Counted from the first letter of the stretch, positions 35,528 through 44,772 are shown. The stretch: DNA of 47,581 nucleotides from an uncultured Prevotella sp. (GCA_900322175.1 ONYZ01000021.1:1-47581), one strand, 5' to 3'. The notes: a model not told the origin generated them from the letters alone. Made by a program: numbers and translations.

Positions 35528-35980
35528 TTATTCCTTATTTTTTGTGTCCATACAGATGGTTACAGGCCCATCATTCAGCAGTTCTACTTTCATGTCGGCG
35601 CCAAATTCGCCTGTGGCTACTTGTTTGCCGATAGCCTTAGAAAGCTGTTTGCAGAATGCCTCGTAGAGTGGGATAGAGTGCTCATGACTACCTGCACGGA
35701 ACCATGAAGGGCGATTTCCTTTCTTGTATGACGCAAATAGCGTAAATTGACTGATAACCAGACAGTTCCCATCAACATCCAATATCGAAAGGTTCATTAC
35801 GTCGTTCTCATCGCCAAATACACGCAGATTGGCTATTTTCTTAACTAACCACTCTACATCTTCCATCGAATCCTCCTCGCAAACGCCTAATAGGATAAGG
35901 TATCCATCGCCTATCTGGCCTTTAATTACGCCCTCTATAGTAACGCTGGCATGGGTGACTCTTTGTATTACTGCTCTCAT
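35528..35980 (-). CDS. dtd: D-aminoacyl-tRNA deacylase
   Basis: DTD removes D-amino acids and glycine wrongly attached to tRNA. The 150-residue protein has both catalytic motifs: SQFTL (in LVISQFTLFASYKKGNRPSW) and the cis-proline motif NDGPVTI near the C-terminus. It is the first gene of the unit dtd, two small membrane proteins, MazG-like, deoC, and has a clear promoter. Confidence 0.96.
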   Translation of the reverse strand: MRAVIQRVTHASVTIEGVIKGQIGDGYLILLGVCEEDSMEDVEWLVKKIANLRVFGDENDVMNLSILDVDGNCLVISQFTLFASYKKGNRPSWFRAGSHEHSIPLYEAFCKQLSKAIGKQVATGEFGADMKVELLNDGPVTICMDTKNKE

Positions 35981-36000
35981 CTTGTCTTCTTAATTTGCCG

Positions 36001-36032
36001 CAAAGATACGACATTATTTTGAAACTACCAAA
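36001..36032 (-). promoter_or_regulatory. promoter of the dtd-deoC unit
   Basis: On the minus strand TTTG (36032-36029), 20 bases, TATCTTTG (36008-36001). Full consensus match, 20 bases before the dtd ATG. Confidence 0.75.
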
Positions 36033-36041
36033 TATTTTTCT

Positions 36042-37865
36042 CTAAGAGTGGAAATGCTCATATACTATCTTTGCTTTTGCTGGACCTATAATATCTGATA
36101 GCGTAGATAGTTCAGACTCACGTATTTTCTTCACCGATTTAAGGGCGTTTAGAAGTTCGTCGCGCGTCTTTGGTCCAATGCCCTTTATGTCGTCTAGCTC
36201 AGAGTGCAATGCGCGCTTAGAACGCTTATCTCGATGGAAAGTTATAGCAAATCTATGTACCTCATCTTGTATCTGAGTTAGTACATGGAATAGTTCTGAT
36301 TCAACCTTCAGTGCTATCTTCATTGGTGGGAATCCATACAGAAGTTCGTTGGTGCGATGACGATCATCTTTAGCTAGTCCGGCGATGGGAATATCTAGGT
36401 TGAGCTCGTCCTGAATCACCTCGCGTATTACCTCCATTTGACCTTTTCCGCCATCGGCGATGATGAGGTCGGGTAGGGGTTGTTCTTCTTCAATCAATCT
36501 TGAATATCTGCGATGTACTACTTCCTTCATCGATGCATAGTCATCGGGTCCTACTACGGTCTTGATGTTATACCGCTTATAGTCCTTCTTTGATGGCTTC
36601 ATCTTCTTGAAAACTATGCATGCTGCAACGGCATCAGTACCCGATATGTTCGAGTTGTCGAAGCACTCAATCTGGTAGGGGAGTGAGGGTAGGTGCAGTT
36701 TGTCTTGCAGTTCTTTCATCAGTCGTGTTTGCTTCTGTTCTGGATTCAGTTTTTCTGCCTGTTTCAGACGGTCGAATTTATATTCCTTACAGTTCATTAT
36801 CGATAGATCCAGAAGTTTCTTTTTATCTCCAAGTTTGGGCACAGTATATTTCACTCCTTCAAGTTCTACATCTACCTCCTCTTGTACGATTATCTCTTTC
36901 GAATCACTTTTAAACCTCTCTCGCAATTCTACAATACCTAGTTGCAATAGTTCCGCGTCCGTTTCGTTCAGTTTCTTTTTATATTCTATGGTAAAGCTTT
37001 GGTTTATGGTTCCGTTGGATACATGGATATAGTTGATGAAAGCCATTTTCTCATCAGAAGTTATTGAGAACACATCCACCTTATCGATGGTTTGGCTTAC
37101 TATCTGGCTCTTACTTACAAATCCGTCAACAGCAAGGTATTTGCGTTTTACCTCCTCGGCTTCTTCGAATCTGAGTTCTTCTGAGAGTCTAAGCATTTCA
37201 TCCTTTAGATCTCTAAGCACTTCGCGCGTATTACCTTTAAGAATCTCTCTTGCTTGTGATATGTTCTTTTGATAGTCCTCGTAGCTTTGTTTTCCTACGC
37301 ATGGGCCCATACATTTCTTAATATGGTAATCCAGACATACGCGATATTTGCCGCTCTCTATTCCTTCTTTTGTGATTGGTTGGCGACAAGTACGTGGGTT
37401 ATACAGTTCCTTTATCAGGTTAAGTACGTCGTACATTGCGCTGACTTTGGCGTATGGTCCGTAGTATGAGCCCCATTTCTTGTTGATTGTTCTCGTCTTG
37501 AATATGCGAGGGAAGAATTCGTTTGTGATGCAGATGCTAGGGTAGGTCTTGCCATCCTTCAGTAGCACGTTGTATCTTGGGTTATATTTCTTGATGAGCG
37601 AGTTCTCAAGAAGTAGGGCATCCTCTTCTGTATTAACTACGGTATAGCTAATATCGAATATCTTACTAACAAGAACTTTTGTTTTAAATCTATCCACCTC
37701 TGTATGGAAGTAGCTAGATACTCTATTCTTTAAACTCTTTGCTTTACCTACATATATAATGGTATGCTCCTCGTCATAAAACTGATAGCTACCAGGTTTG
37801 TCTGGCAACCGTCTTACTATCCCTTTCAGATACTCCAGTCTTTTCTCGTTTTCTTCCTTCGTCAT
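36042..37865 (-). CDS. uvrC: excinuclease ABC subunit C
   Basis: UvrC makes both incisions in nucleotide excision repair. The 607-residue protein has the N-terminal GIY-YIG nuclease (GSYQFYDEEHTIIYVGKAKS), a UVR helical motif (RFEEAEEVKRKYLAVDGF), the RNase H-like second nuclease (IECFDNSNISGTDAVA, LIIADGGKGQM) and a C-terminal double helix-hairpin-helix. No promoter box is visible in the 83 bases before it, so it may be read from the apt/mnmG side. Confidence 0.97.
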   Translation of the reverse strand: MTKEENEKRLEYLKGIVRRLPDKPGSYQFYDEEHTIIYVGKAKSLKNRVSSYFHTEVDRFKTKVLVSKIFDISYTVVNTEEDALLLENSLIKKYNPRYNVLLKDGKTYPSICITNEFFPRIFKTRTINKKWGSYYGPYAKVSAMYDVLNLIKELYNPRTCRQPITKEGIESGKYRVCLDYHIKKCMGPCVGKQSYEDYQKNISQAREILKGNTREVLRDLKDEMLRLSEELRFEEAEEVKRKYLAVDGFVSKSQIVSQTIDKVDVFSITSDEKMAFINYIHVSNGTINQSFTIEYKKKLNETDAELLQLGIVELRERFKSDSKEIIVQEEVDVELEGVKYTVPKLGDKKKLLDLSIMNCKEYKFDRLKQAEKLNPEQKQTRLMKELQDKLHLPSLPYQIECFDNSNISGTDAVAACIVFKKMKPSKKDYKRYNIKTVVGPDDYASMKEVVHRRYSRLIEEEQPLPDLIIADGGKGQMEVIREVIQDELNLDIPIAGLAKDDRHRTNELLYGFPPMKIALKVESELFHVLTQIQDEVHRFAITFHRDKRSKRALHSELDDIKGIGPKTRDELLNALKSVKKIRESELSTLSDIIGPAKAKIVYEHFHS

Positions 37866-37886
37866 GTGATGCCTTTTTTAATTGTA

Positions 37887-37927
37887 AATCTCGCGAAAGC
37901 CCCTAAATAAAAGCTTTTCGCGAGATT
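37887..37927. terminator. strong hairpin between apt and uvrC, next to parS
   Basis: AATCTCGCGAAAGC (37887-37900) pairs with GCTTTTCGCGAGATT (37913-37927), with one bulged base and a 12-base loop. No T-tract follows on the minus strand, so it may terminate weakly, stop an RNA 3' end or have another role. It ends one base before the first parS-like site. Confidence 0.55.
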
Positions 37928-37928
37928 G

Positions 37929-37944
37929 TGTTTCACGTGGAACA
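37929..37944. promoter_or_regulatory. parS: parS-like centromere site 1
   Basis: TGTTTCACGTGGAACA matches the chromosomal parS palindrome TGTTTCACGTGAAACA at 15 of 16 positions. Its two half-sites are TGTTTCAC and TGTTCCAC. ParB binds such sites and spreads to position the origin region with ParA. It lies just past the apt stop codon. Confidence 0.75.
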
Positions 37945-37948
37945 TAAA

Positions 37949-38476
37949 TTAAATGGTGAGTAACGTTGTCAGGTCAATGCCTTCAAACTCGTCTCTGCCG
38001 TGCAGTCCCTCGTCTTTTATTTCTATGATAAAGTTGATGTAGACCTTCTTGGGGTGGAAGTGCTGTACCAGTTTATAGGCAGCCTTAGCAGTGCCTCCTG
38101 TTGCCAACAAGTCGTCGTGTATCAATACTATATCATTCTCGTCGATAGAATCGATATGCATCTCGATGGTATCTACACCATATTCTTTAGAGAACGATTC
38201 TTTGATAACAGTTGAGGGCAGCTTTCCTGGTTTGCGAGCCATCACCATTCCGCAACCTAATCTGGCGGCTAGGGCAGCGGCCATGATGAAACCTCGACTT
38301 TCGATTCCAACGATTTTGGTTATGCCCTTGTCTTTGTAGATTGCTTCCATCTCGTCGAGCATAATCTGTAAGCACTCGGCATTCTTGTAGAGTGTTGTAA
38401 CGTCTCTGAAGTTGATGCCTTTCTTTGGGAAATCTGGTATGCAACGCAGATTGTCAAGCAGTGTTTTGTTGTTCAT
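37949..38476 (-). CDS. apt: adenine phosphoribosyltransferase
   Basis: Apt makes AMP from adenine and PRPP in purine salvage. The 175-residue protein has the PRPP-binding loop VLIHDDLLATGGTAKAA and the family's GIESRGFIMAAALAARLGCG. It lies between mnmG and uvrC on the same strand, with a parS-like site on each side; no clear promoter box is seen in the 50 bases before it. Confidence 0.96.
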   Translation of the reverse strand: MNNKTLLDNLRCIPDFPKKGINFRDVTTLYKNAECLQIMLDEMEAIYKDKGITKIVGIESRGFIMAAALAARLGCGMVMARKPGKLPSTVIKESFSKEYGVDTIEMHIDSIDENDIVLIHDDLLATGGTAKAAYKLVQHFHPKKVYINFIIEIKDEGLHGRDEFEGIDLTTLLTI

Positions 38477-38510
38477 AATCAGTGAGTTATAAAGTTTGTT
38501 ACTTGTCTAA

Positions 38511-38526
38511 TGTTTCACGTGGAACG
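38511..38526. promoter_or_regulatory. parS: parS-like centromere site 2
   Basis: TGTTTCACGTGGAACG matches site 1 at 15 of 16 positions and the parS consensus at 14. It lies 582 bp from site 1 and directly touches the mnmG stop codon. The pair in intergenic DNA on both sides of one gene makes chance unlikely. Confidence 0.7.
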
Positions 38527-40422
38527 CTATCTTCCCAATAGTACTAGCAGTACATTTATGTCGCTAGGGGATACGCCTGGGATGCGACTGGCCTGTGCCA
38601 ATGTCTCTGGTTGAATCTTTGTCAACTTCTGGCGGCATTCTGTCGAAAGGCCTTGCAGTTCTTCGTAATTGAATCTTCCGCGAATACGAATGTTCTCAAG
38701 ACGGTGCATCTTGTCAGCTACCAAGCGTTCGCGATCGATATAACCTTTATATTTCATTCTTATCTCTGCAGCCTCTGTTATTTCTTCCTTGCGATTATTG
38801 GGACGGTTTAATACCTCTTTTAATGATGGAATCGCTTCTGATAGGTTTTTCAGATTCAGCTGCGGACGATTAACCAGGTCGATCAACTTGCAACCAAACT
38901 GGAGTGGGGTAGTGCCCAGAGCTTCGAGCGTAGGATTTATCAGTCTTGGTTTTATCGCAAAGTTCTGGCAGAAAGTTTCGATTTCTTCGATAGCTTGTTT
39001 CTTTTCCATCCACCAGTCGTAGCGGTCTTTCTTTACGATACCCAGCTCGTAGCCCTTTTCAGTCAGACGTGCATCGGCATCATCCTGACGCAGCAGTATA
39101 CGATACTCTGCACGCGATGTAAACATACGATATGGTTCATCAACACCTTTTGTTACCAAATCATCGATTAATACGCCGATGTATGCTTCGTCGCGATGCA
39201 GGATGAACTGTCTGTTGGATGCATCTGTATCGCTGCCTGCGCAACTGGCTTTAAGTGCTGCGTTGATACCAGCCAGCGTTCCTTGTCCGCCAGCTTCCTC
39301 GTATCCTGTGGTTCCGTTCACCTGTCCGGCCATGAACAGTCCCTCGATGATCTTTGATTCCAACGAATGATTAAGCTGTGTTGGGTCGAAGAAATCGTAT
39401 TCTATAGCATATCCAGGACGATATACTTTCACGTCCCTGAATGCAGGCATCTTCTTCAGTGCCTCAATCTGTACGTCCATTGGTAGCGACGACGAGAAGC
39501 CGTTAAGATACATCTCATTGGTATCCTCGCCCTCTGGTTCCAAGAATAGTGGATGCTTATCCCTATCAGGGAAGGTTACAAGCTTTGTCTCGATGGATGG
39601 GCAATAGCGTGGACCTATCGATTGAATCTGGCCATTATATAGTGGTGAATCCTCCAGTCCGCTCTTTAGCATCTCGTGAACTTCTGCGTTTGTGTTCACA
39701 GTCCAGCATGGCAACTGCTTCAGTGCGCCACCTTTATTCATATAGCTGAACTGATAAGGACGACTCTCTCCAGGCTGCTCTTCCAGATCCTCAAAGTGTA
39801 CTGAACGCTTGTCGATACGTACAGGAGTTCCTGTCTTCATTCTAGCCGAAACTACACCGTGACGGGTGATGCTCTCGGTGAAATGGGCAACTGCTGGTTC
39901 GGCTATACGACCACCAGGAACCATCTTGCGACCGATATGCATCAGTCCGTTGAGGAAAGTACCAGCGGTGATAACTACGCTCTTGGCATATATCTCTGTA
40001 CCCCAGATGGTGCGCACGCCGATGGCTTTCTTGTCCTCTACTATCAGTTCGTCGGCCTGGTCCTGCCACACATCCAAATTATCGGTTTCATCGATATGCT
40101 TGCGCCATTCCCAAATAAACTTGCCGCGATCGCACTGGGCACGAGGACTCCAAACGGCTGGACCCTTGCCCACGTTGAGCATACGGAACTGGATAGATGT
40201 AGCATCAGTCACCAGTCCCATCTGACCGCCTAGGGCGTCGATCTCTCTTACTATCTGACCTTTGGCTATTCCGCCTATAGCAGGATTGCACGACATCTGT
40301 GCAATCTTGTTCATATCCATCGTCACCAAACAAGTTTTGGCGCCCATGTTGGCCGAAGCACAAGCCGCCTCACAACCAGCATGACCGCCACCGATGACGA
40401 TTACATCATACTTTAATATCAC
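38527..40422 (-). CDS. mnmG: tRNA uridine 5-carboxymethylaminomethyl modification enzyme MnmG
   Basis: MnmG (GidA), with MnmE, modifies U34 of some tRNAs and binds FAD. The protein begins with the FAD loop VIGGGHAGCEAAC and has the GidA signatures GPRYCPSIE and GYAIEYDFFDP, and a C-terminal helical MnmE-binding part. I choose the GTG at 40422 (631 residues) since its GTGA overlaps the stop of the rhodanese gene; the ATG at 40452 would extend 34 bases into that gene. In many bacteria mnmG lies near the origin. Confidence 0.96.
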   Translation of the reverse strand: MILKYDVIVIGGGHAGCEAACASANMGAKTCLVTMDMNKIAQMSCNPAIGGIAKGQIVREIDALGGQMGLVTDATSIQFRMLNVGKGPAVWSPRAQCDRGKFIWEWRKHIDETDNLDVWQDQADELIVEDKKAIGVRTIWGTEIYAKSVVITAGTFLNGLMHIGRKMVPGGRIAEPAVAHFTESITRHGVVSARMKTGTPVRIDKRSVHFEDLEEQPGESRPYQFSYMNKGGALKQLPCWTVNTNAEVHEMLKSGLEDSPLYNGQIQSIGPRYCPSIETKLVTFPDRDKHPLFLEPEGEDTNEMYLNGFSSSLPMDVQIEALKKMPAFRDVKVYRPGYAIEYDFFDPTQLNHSLESKIIEGLFMAGQVNGTTGYEEAGGQGTLAGINAALKASCAGSDTDASNRQFILHRDEAYIGVLIDDLVTKGVDEPYRMFTSRAEYRILLRQDDADARLTEKGYELGIVKKDRYDWWMEKKQAIEEIETFCQNFAIKPRLINPTLEALGTTPLQFGCKLIDLVNRPQLNLKNLSEAIPSLKEVLNRPNNRKEEITEAAEIRMKYKGYIDRERLVADKMHRLENIRIRGRFNYEELQGLSTECRQKLTKIQPETLAQASRIPGVSPSDINVLLVLLGR

Positions 40423-40817
40423 TTCACTATCTCCTTTCCTGCTTCTTTCCAAGCCACGATGCCACCTTCCAGGTTGAATACAAAGTAGCCTTCGGCAGCA
40501 AGTTTGCCTGCAGCCGTAGCGCTACGACGACCTGAGCGGCAGTAAACCATCACGGTCTTATCCTTGGGCAGCATCTCTTTGGCTTTGTTCATAAATGTCA
40601 GACTGTCCTTTACATCGATGTTGATTGCGCCCTTCAGGTGTCCCTCCTTGTATTCTGCTGGAGTGCGGACATCTAACAGCACGCAGTCATCGCCACTGTT
40701 TTCTAGTGTGTGATGGAATCCATCCACTTCGATAGTCATAAACGCATCGTTAGCATTTTGTGCCCAGCCTATCGCGAAGGCGGCTGACAGCATCAGCGTC
40801 AAAAACAGTTTCTTCAT
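40419..40817 (-). CDS. secreted single-domain rhodanese-like protein
   Basis: The 132-residue protein has a signal peptide (MKKLFLTLMLSAAFAIGWAQ) and one rhodanese domain with the active-site loop starting at Cys93 (CRSGRRSA). Such domains carry sulfane sulfur, but the periplasmic acceptor is unknown. Its stop overlaps the mnmG start. Coupling to mnmG may be only for expression, as the proteins act in different compartments. Confidence 0.9.
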   Translation of the reverse strand: MKKLFLTLMLSAAFAIGWAQNANDAFMTIEVDGFHHTLENSGDDCVLLDVRTPAEYKEGHLKGAINIDVKDSLTFMNKAKEMLPKDKTVMVYCRSGRRSATAAGKLAAEGYFVFNLEGGIVAWKEAGKEIVK

Positions 40818-40843
40818 AATACTTTCCTTTTTTTGTTATTACG

Positions 40844-40879
40844 GTTGCAAAGATACGAATATTTTTGTATTTTTGCACC
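40844..40879. promoter_or_regulatory. back-to-back divergent promoters for rhodanese-mnmG and the M16 protease
   Basis: The minus-strand -7 box TATCTTTG (40855-40848) and the plus-strand -7 box TATTTTTG (40868-40875) are 12 bases apart. The -33 positions are GTTG (40844-40847) and GGTG on the other strand (40879-40876). Layout and flanks (GGTTGCAAA and TTTGCACCG) closely match the pair at 18907-18942. Confidence 0.65.
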
Positions 40880-40908
40880 GATTTTATAAAAAAGTAAGTT
40901 ATTAACCT

Positions 40909-43776
40909 ATGAAACGAATTGTTTTTTCAATCGCTGCAGTACTTGTTGCAATTACGGCTGCAGCGCAGTTAGAAGTTAAAGAATTAAAGCTGAGCAACGG
41001 TATGACTGTCTGGCTTAACGAGGACCACTCGCAGCCTAAGGTGTTTGGTGCTGTTGTAGTCAGAGCTGGCGCAAAGGATTGTCCCAACACAGGTATTGCC
41101 CACTACTTTGAGCACATCATGTTTAAGGGTACCGACCGCTTGGGTACCATCGATTATGTTGCCGAAAAGCCCCTGCTGGATAGTATCTCTGCCCAGTACG
41201 ACCTGCTATCGCAGACAAAGGATGATGCCGAGCGTAGTCGTATTCAATTGAAAATCAACGAGTTGAGTATTAAGGCAGCTGATTTCTCTATCCCCAACGA
41301 GTTCAATCGTCTGATATCAAAGTATGGTGGTAGCGGTCTGAATGCGGGCACTGGTTATGATATGACCTACTATCACAACGAGTTTTTGCCCCATTTCATC
41401 GAGCAGTGGTGCTGGCTCAACTCTGAGCGACTGATGAACCCTGTGTATCGCGGATTCCAGGGCGAGCTGGAGAATGTGTACGAAGAAAAGAACCGTTCGG
41501 CCGATGGTATGGGCGATGCAATGGAGAAAGTTATGGGTGCTGTGTTCAAGACTCAGCCTTATGCCTATCCCATCATTGGTTCTACTGAGAGCCTGAAGAA
41601 TCCTCGCCTGTCGGATATGGCTGAATTCTACAAGAAGTACTATGTGGCCTCGAATATGGGCCTGATTCTTTGCGGCGACATTACACCTAGCGACGACCTT
41701 ACTGCCCTGCTCGAGAAGACATTTGGACGCGTGCAGACGGGCCCTGTGCCACAGCGTGGATATAGTCCGATGCCTGAGATTGGGGCTGGCGAGCGACAGG
41801 AGGTTACACTCCCTATTCCGCTTATTGGTGCAGAGGTATTGGTATTCAAGGGTGCAACCGACTTTGAGCCCGATGCTAACGCTCTGGAACTGGCCAATGG
41901 ACTGCTTTCTAACGGCAAGGCTGGTCTGCTCGACTCGCTGATGAACGAGCATAAGGTGATGGCTTCTGTCGCCCTGAACGTAGGTTTCGACGATGCCGCT
42001 GGTACAGCCGTGCTCATCATCCCAAAGCTGTTTGGAAAGATGAAGACTGCCGAGGAACGAGTGATGGAGCAGGTTAAGCAGGTGATGGACGGCAACTTTA
42101 GCGACAGCCAGCTTGAGGCCTTGAAACAAGAGATGGTGATGAGTGCTGAGCAGAGTCTGGAGACCATCAGCAGCCGTTCTGAACTGTTGGTCGACCTATT
42201 CTCGAAAGGCAAGACCTGGCAGGATGCGCTCGATAAGATTGAAAGTATTAAACGACTAACTAAGGCCGACGTAGTAGCCGCTGCCAAGAAGTACTACGGC
42301 GCCAACTACGTAACGCTGGTCAAGAAGTACGGCACACCTAAGAAGGAGACGCTGAAACAGCCTGGCTACAAGCCCATTTCGCCTAAGAATACTGACGCCA
42401 AATCAGACTTTGCCCGCCAGTTGGAACAGATACCAGTACAACAGGCCGAAATCCGCACCGTCGACTTGCAGACGGCTGCTGACACCAAGCAACTTAACGA
42501 CCACGTTACCTTATATTATAAGAAGAATCCTATCAACGACATCTTCACGTTTAACCTGCGATTCAAGGATGGTAAGCTGCACACACCAGCACTCGACATC
42601 CTTAGCTCGTATCTCTCGTCGCTAGGCACCGACTCGCTCAAGAAACAGCAGCTGGAGAAGGCTTGGCAGAGGATAAACACCACGATGGAAGTAGGTGCTG
42701 GCAACCAGACTTTCGGATTCACTCTCACTGGTCCTGACAAGCAGTTCGAACCGGCTCTCCGCCTGCTGGCCCACTTCCTGCGCTCGGCCAAGGGCGACGA
42801 CGAGGCACTGAAGGATGCCAAGGATGCCGATAAAGTAGACCGCAAGAGCTTTGGCAAACAGAAGGACGATGTGCTTGCTCCGATGCGCGAACGCGTGATG
42901 TTTGGCGCTAAGTCGATGTATCTGAACCAGCTTAGCAAGAAGGAGGTTAAGGCGCTTAAGAATGAAAATCTGCTCAGCTTGTTCCGCGAGTTGCAGCAGT
43001 ACGATTGCGAGTTGATGTATTGCGGCACCAAGTCGATCGACGACGTTGCAGCTGCTGCACAGCAGACATTACCACTCAGTCAGTGCACACGCAAGGCGGC
43101 CGATACCTTCCGCCCATTGCAGCAGTATAGTGAGCCTACGGTTTACTTCTACAACGTGCCCAAGTCGCGCCAGAACTACGTGGTAAGCTACGATGCCATC
43201 GGTGCTCTGCCTACAGCCGACGATCGTGCCAAACTATCGCTCTTTGACGAGTATTTCGGTGGCAGCATGTCGTCAGTACTCTTCCAGAATGTACGCGAGT
43301 TCCGTTCGCTGGCCTACAGCACTGGCGGCCGTGCCTATACCACCAGTCTTGCCCTGTATCCTGAGGCCGTTCAGGGCTACATCACAGCCACAGGAACCCA
43401 GGCCGATAAGACGATGGAAGCACTCGCTACAGTCGACTCGCTGCTGCGCCAGATGCCTATGAAGGAGAACAATCTGGATGCCGCCCGACAGAGCGTGCTC
43501 AACGAGATACAGAACGGCTATCCCGCCTTCCGCAATATGCCTGCCTTCGTAGCCAATCAGCGCATGCTGGGTAACACTGTCGACCCCAATGCTGCCAAAG
43601 CCCGACTGCTGCCAGGCATCAGTGCTCAGGACATCATCCAGTTCCACCAGCAGCGCCTTGCAGGCAACAATAATCGCGTGTGGATTATCATCGGCGACAA
43701 GAAACTCACCGACCTGAAAGCCCTCGCCCGCTATGGCAAGGTGGTAGAACTTAAGAAAGAAGATGTGGTAAGATAA
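40909..43776 (+). CDS. secreted M16-family zinc metallopeptidase
   Basis: The 955-residue protein has a signal peptide (MKRIVFSIAAVLVAITAAAQ) and is built as two M16 halves (pitrilysin/PqqL type). The first half has the inverted zinc site HYFEH at 65-69 and the distal glutamate in NVYEEKNRSADG near 185. The second half lacks the zinc site and has the conserved SVLFQNVREFRSLAYS segment. It probably cuts peptides in the periplasm. Codon use is clearly richer in G and C than in the genes at 0-6 kb. Confidence 0.95.
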   Translation: MKRIVFSIAAVLVAITAAAQLEVKELKLSNGMTVWLNEDHSQPKVFGAVVVRAGAKDCPNTGIAHYFEHIMFKGTDRLGTIDYVAEKPLLDSISAQYDLLSQTKDDAERSRIQLKINELSIKAADFSIPNEFNRLISKYGGSGLNAGTGYDMTYYHNEFLPHFIEQWCWLNSERLMNPVYRGFQGELENVYEEKNRSADGMGDAMEKVMGAVFKTQPYAYPIIGSTESLKNPRLSDMAEFYKKYYVASNMGLILCGDITPSDDLTALLEKTFGRVQTGPVPQRGYSPMPEIGAGERQEVTLPIPLIGAEVLVFKGATDFEPDANALELANGLLSNGKAGLLDSLMNEHKVMASVALNVGFDDAAGTAVLIIPKLFGKMKTAEERVMEQVKQVMDGNFSDSQLEALKQEMVMSAEQSLETISSRSELLVDLFSKGKTWQDALDKIESIKRLTKADVVAAAKKYYGANYVTLVKKYGTPKKETLKQPGYKPISPKNTDAKSDFARQLEQIPVQQAEIRTVDLQTAADTKQLNDHVTLYYKKNPINDIFTFNLRFKDGKLHTPALDILSSYLSSLGTDSLKKQQLEKAWQRINTTMEVGAGNQTFGFTLTGPDKQFEPALRLLAHFLRSAKGDDEALKDAKDADKVDRKSFGKQKDDVLAPMRERVMFGAKSMYLNQLSKKEVKALKNENLLSLFRELQQYDCELMYCGTKSIDDVAAAAQQTLPLSQCTRKAADTFRPLQQYSEPTVYFYNVPKSRQNYVVSYDAIGALPTADDRAKLSLFDEYFGGSMSSVLFQNVREFRSLAYSTGGRAYTTSLALYPEAVQGYITATGTQADKTMEALATVDSLLRQMPMKENNLDAARQSVLNEIQNGYPAFRNMPAFVANQRMLGNTVDPNAAKARLLPGISAQDIIQFHQQRLAGNNNRVWIIIGDKKLTDLKALARYGKVVELKKEDVVR

Positions 43777-43783
43777 TCAGTAG

Positions 43784-44653
43784 CTATCGGCTCCAGGCGC
43801 GCTTGGTTTGCAGCAGCACGCTAAGCAGTATCAAGCCTATGCCGATGTAGAACGAGAAGTTAATCTCTCGGCCCTCGCCGAAGATGAGGAAAGCCAGAAT
43901 AATCGTATAACACGGTTCGAGGTTGTAACTCAGATTCACGGTGAAGGCCGAGAGACGTTTAAGTGCCTGAATCTGAAGTAGATACATTCCCACCGTGCAG
44001 AATAGCGAGTGGCACAGCATCAGCCACAGGTTCGCTCCGCTGGGTATCACCACCACGGGCTGTTGCGATGGGAAAACCAGCAGATACAGAGGGATAATCA
44101 TCGACACCAGCACCAGTCCGCCCGACATCTGATACATCAGCACCGTGCGACTGCGCACGCCCACGCTCACCTTCTTGTTGCAGATGGCATAGAGCGCGCA
44201 CACAGCGCTCGACACCACGCCTATCATTATGCCGTAGCGATAGCGGGCGTCGAACGAGAAGATGCACATCACACCAGCCACAGTTATCAGCGAGAACAGC
44301 AGCTCCATCCACGACAGTCGGCGCCTGTAAATCAGCGGCTCCAGCATAGCCGTGAAAAATCCTATCAGCGAGAAACAGATTACACCTATCGACACGTTAG
44401 AAGCCTTTATGCTGCCATAAAACAATATCCAGTGCACTCCCAACAAGGCTCCACAGCCGCACAGCTGCATAAACTTGCGCCAACCCACCTTGGGCAGCCC
44501 CGTAAACACCAGCAGTATAGCGCTGGTAAACACCATGCGATACCACACTATATCCACCTCGTTCAGCGTTATCAGTCGGCCAAACAAGCCCGTAAAGCCC
44601 GCCAGCATCACACTCAAGTGCAATTGTATAAATCCCTTGTTAGTCTCGTTCAT
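43784..44653 (-). CDS. EamA/DMT-family transporter
   Basis: The 289-residue protein has ten membrane segments in two EamA repeats (VDIVWYRMVFTSAILLVF in the first, NLSYNLEPCYTIILAFLIFGE in the second). The family exports amino acids and other metabolites; the substrate is unknown. The ATG at 44653 is chosen because the longer frame from 44737 would start upstream of the -7 box at 44673-44680. It converges on the M16 gene with a 7-base gap. Confidence 0.88.
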   Translation of the reverse strand: MNETNKGFIQLHLSVMLAGFTGLFGRLITLNEVDIVWYRMVFTSAILLVFTGLPKVGWRKFMQLCGCGALLGVHWILFYGSIKASNVSIGVICFSLIGFFTAMLEPLIYRRRLSWMELLFSLITVAGVMCIFSFDARYRYGIMIGVVSSAVCALYAICNKKVSVGVRSRTVLMYQMSGGLVLVSMIIPLYLLVFPSQQPVVVIPSGANLWLMLCHSLFCTVGMYLLQIQALKRLSAFTVNLSYNLEPCYTIILAFLIFGEGREINFSFYIGIGLILLSVLLQTKRAWSR

Positions 44654-44672
44654 ATCCCACAATTTTTGGCTG

Positions 44673-44680
44673 CAAAGGTA
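44673..44680 (-). promoter_or_regulatory. promoter -7 box of the EamA gene
   Basis: The minus strand reads TACCTTTG, 19 bases before the chosen ATG. No clear -33 match is seen. Confidence 0.6.
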
Positions 44681-44740
44681 ATAAAAATCCCTGTCCCAAT
44701 TGTCCCATTTGTCACAAATCTGCGCCTTTTGCCCCAATTA

Positions 44741-44772
44741 TTTGGTGGTTTCATCTGCAATCGCTATCTTTG
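44741..44772 (+). promoter_or_regulatory. promoter of the CAT-like gene
   Basis: TTTG (44741-44744), 20 bases, TATCTTTG (44765-44772): a full consensus match 26 bases before the ATG. Confidence 0.75.

Noticed and set aside
37887-37944. Replication origin at the TCGCGA hairpin and parS site
   Set aside because: No DnaA-box cluster, no A/T-rich unwinding region and no dnaA gene are seen; parS alone does not define oriC.
41317-42129. Long minus-strand open frame opposite the M16 gene
   Set aside because: Antisense to a well-supported protease, in G/C-richer DNA where stop codons are rare.
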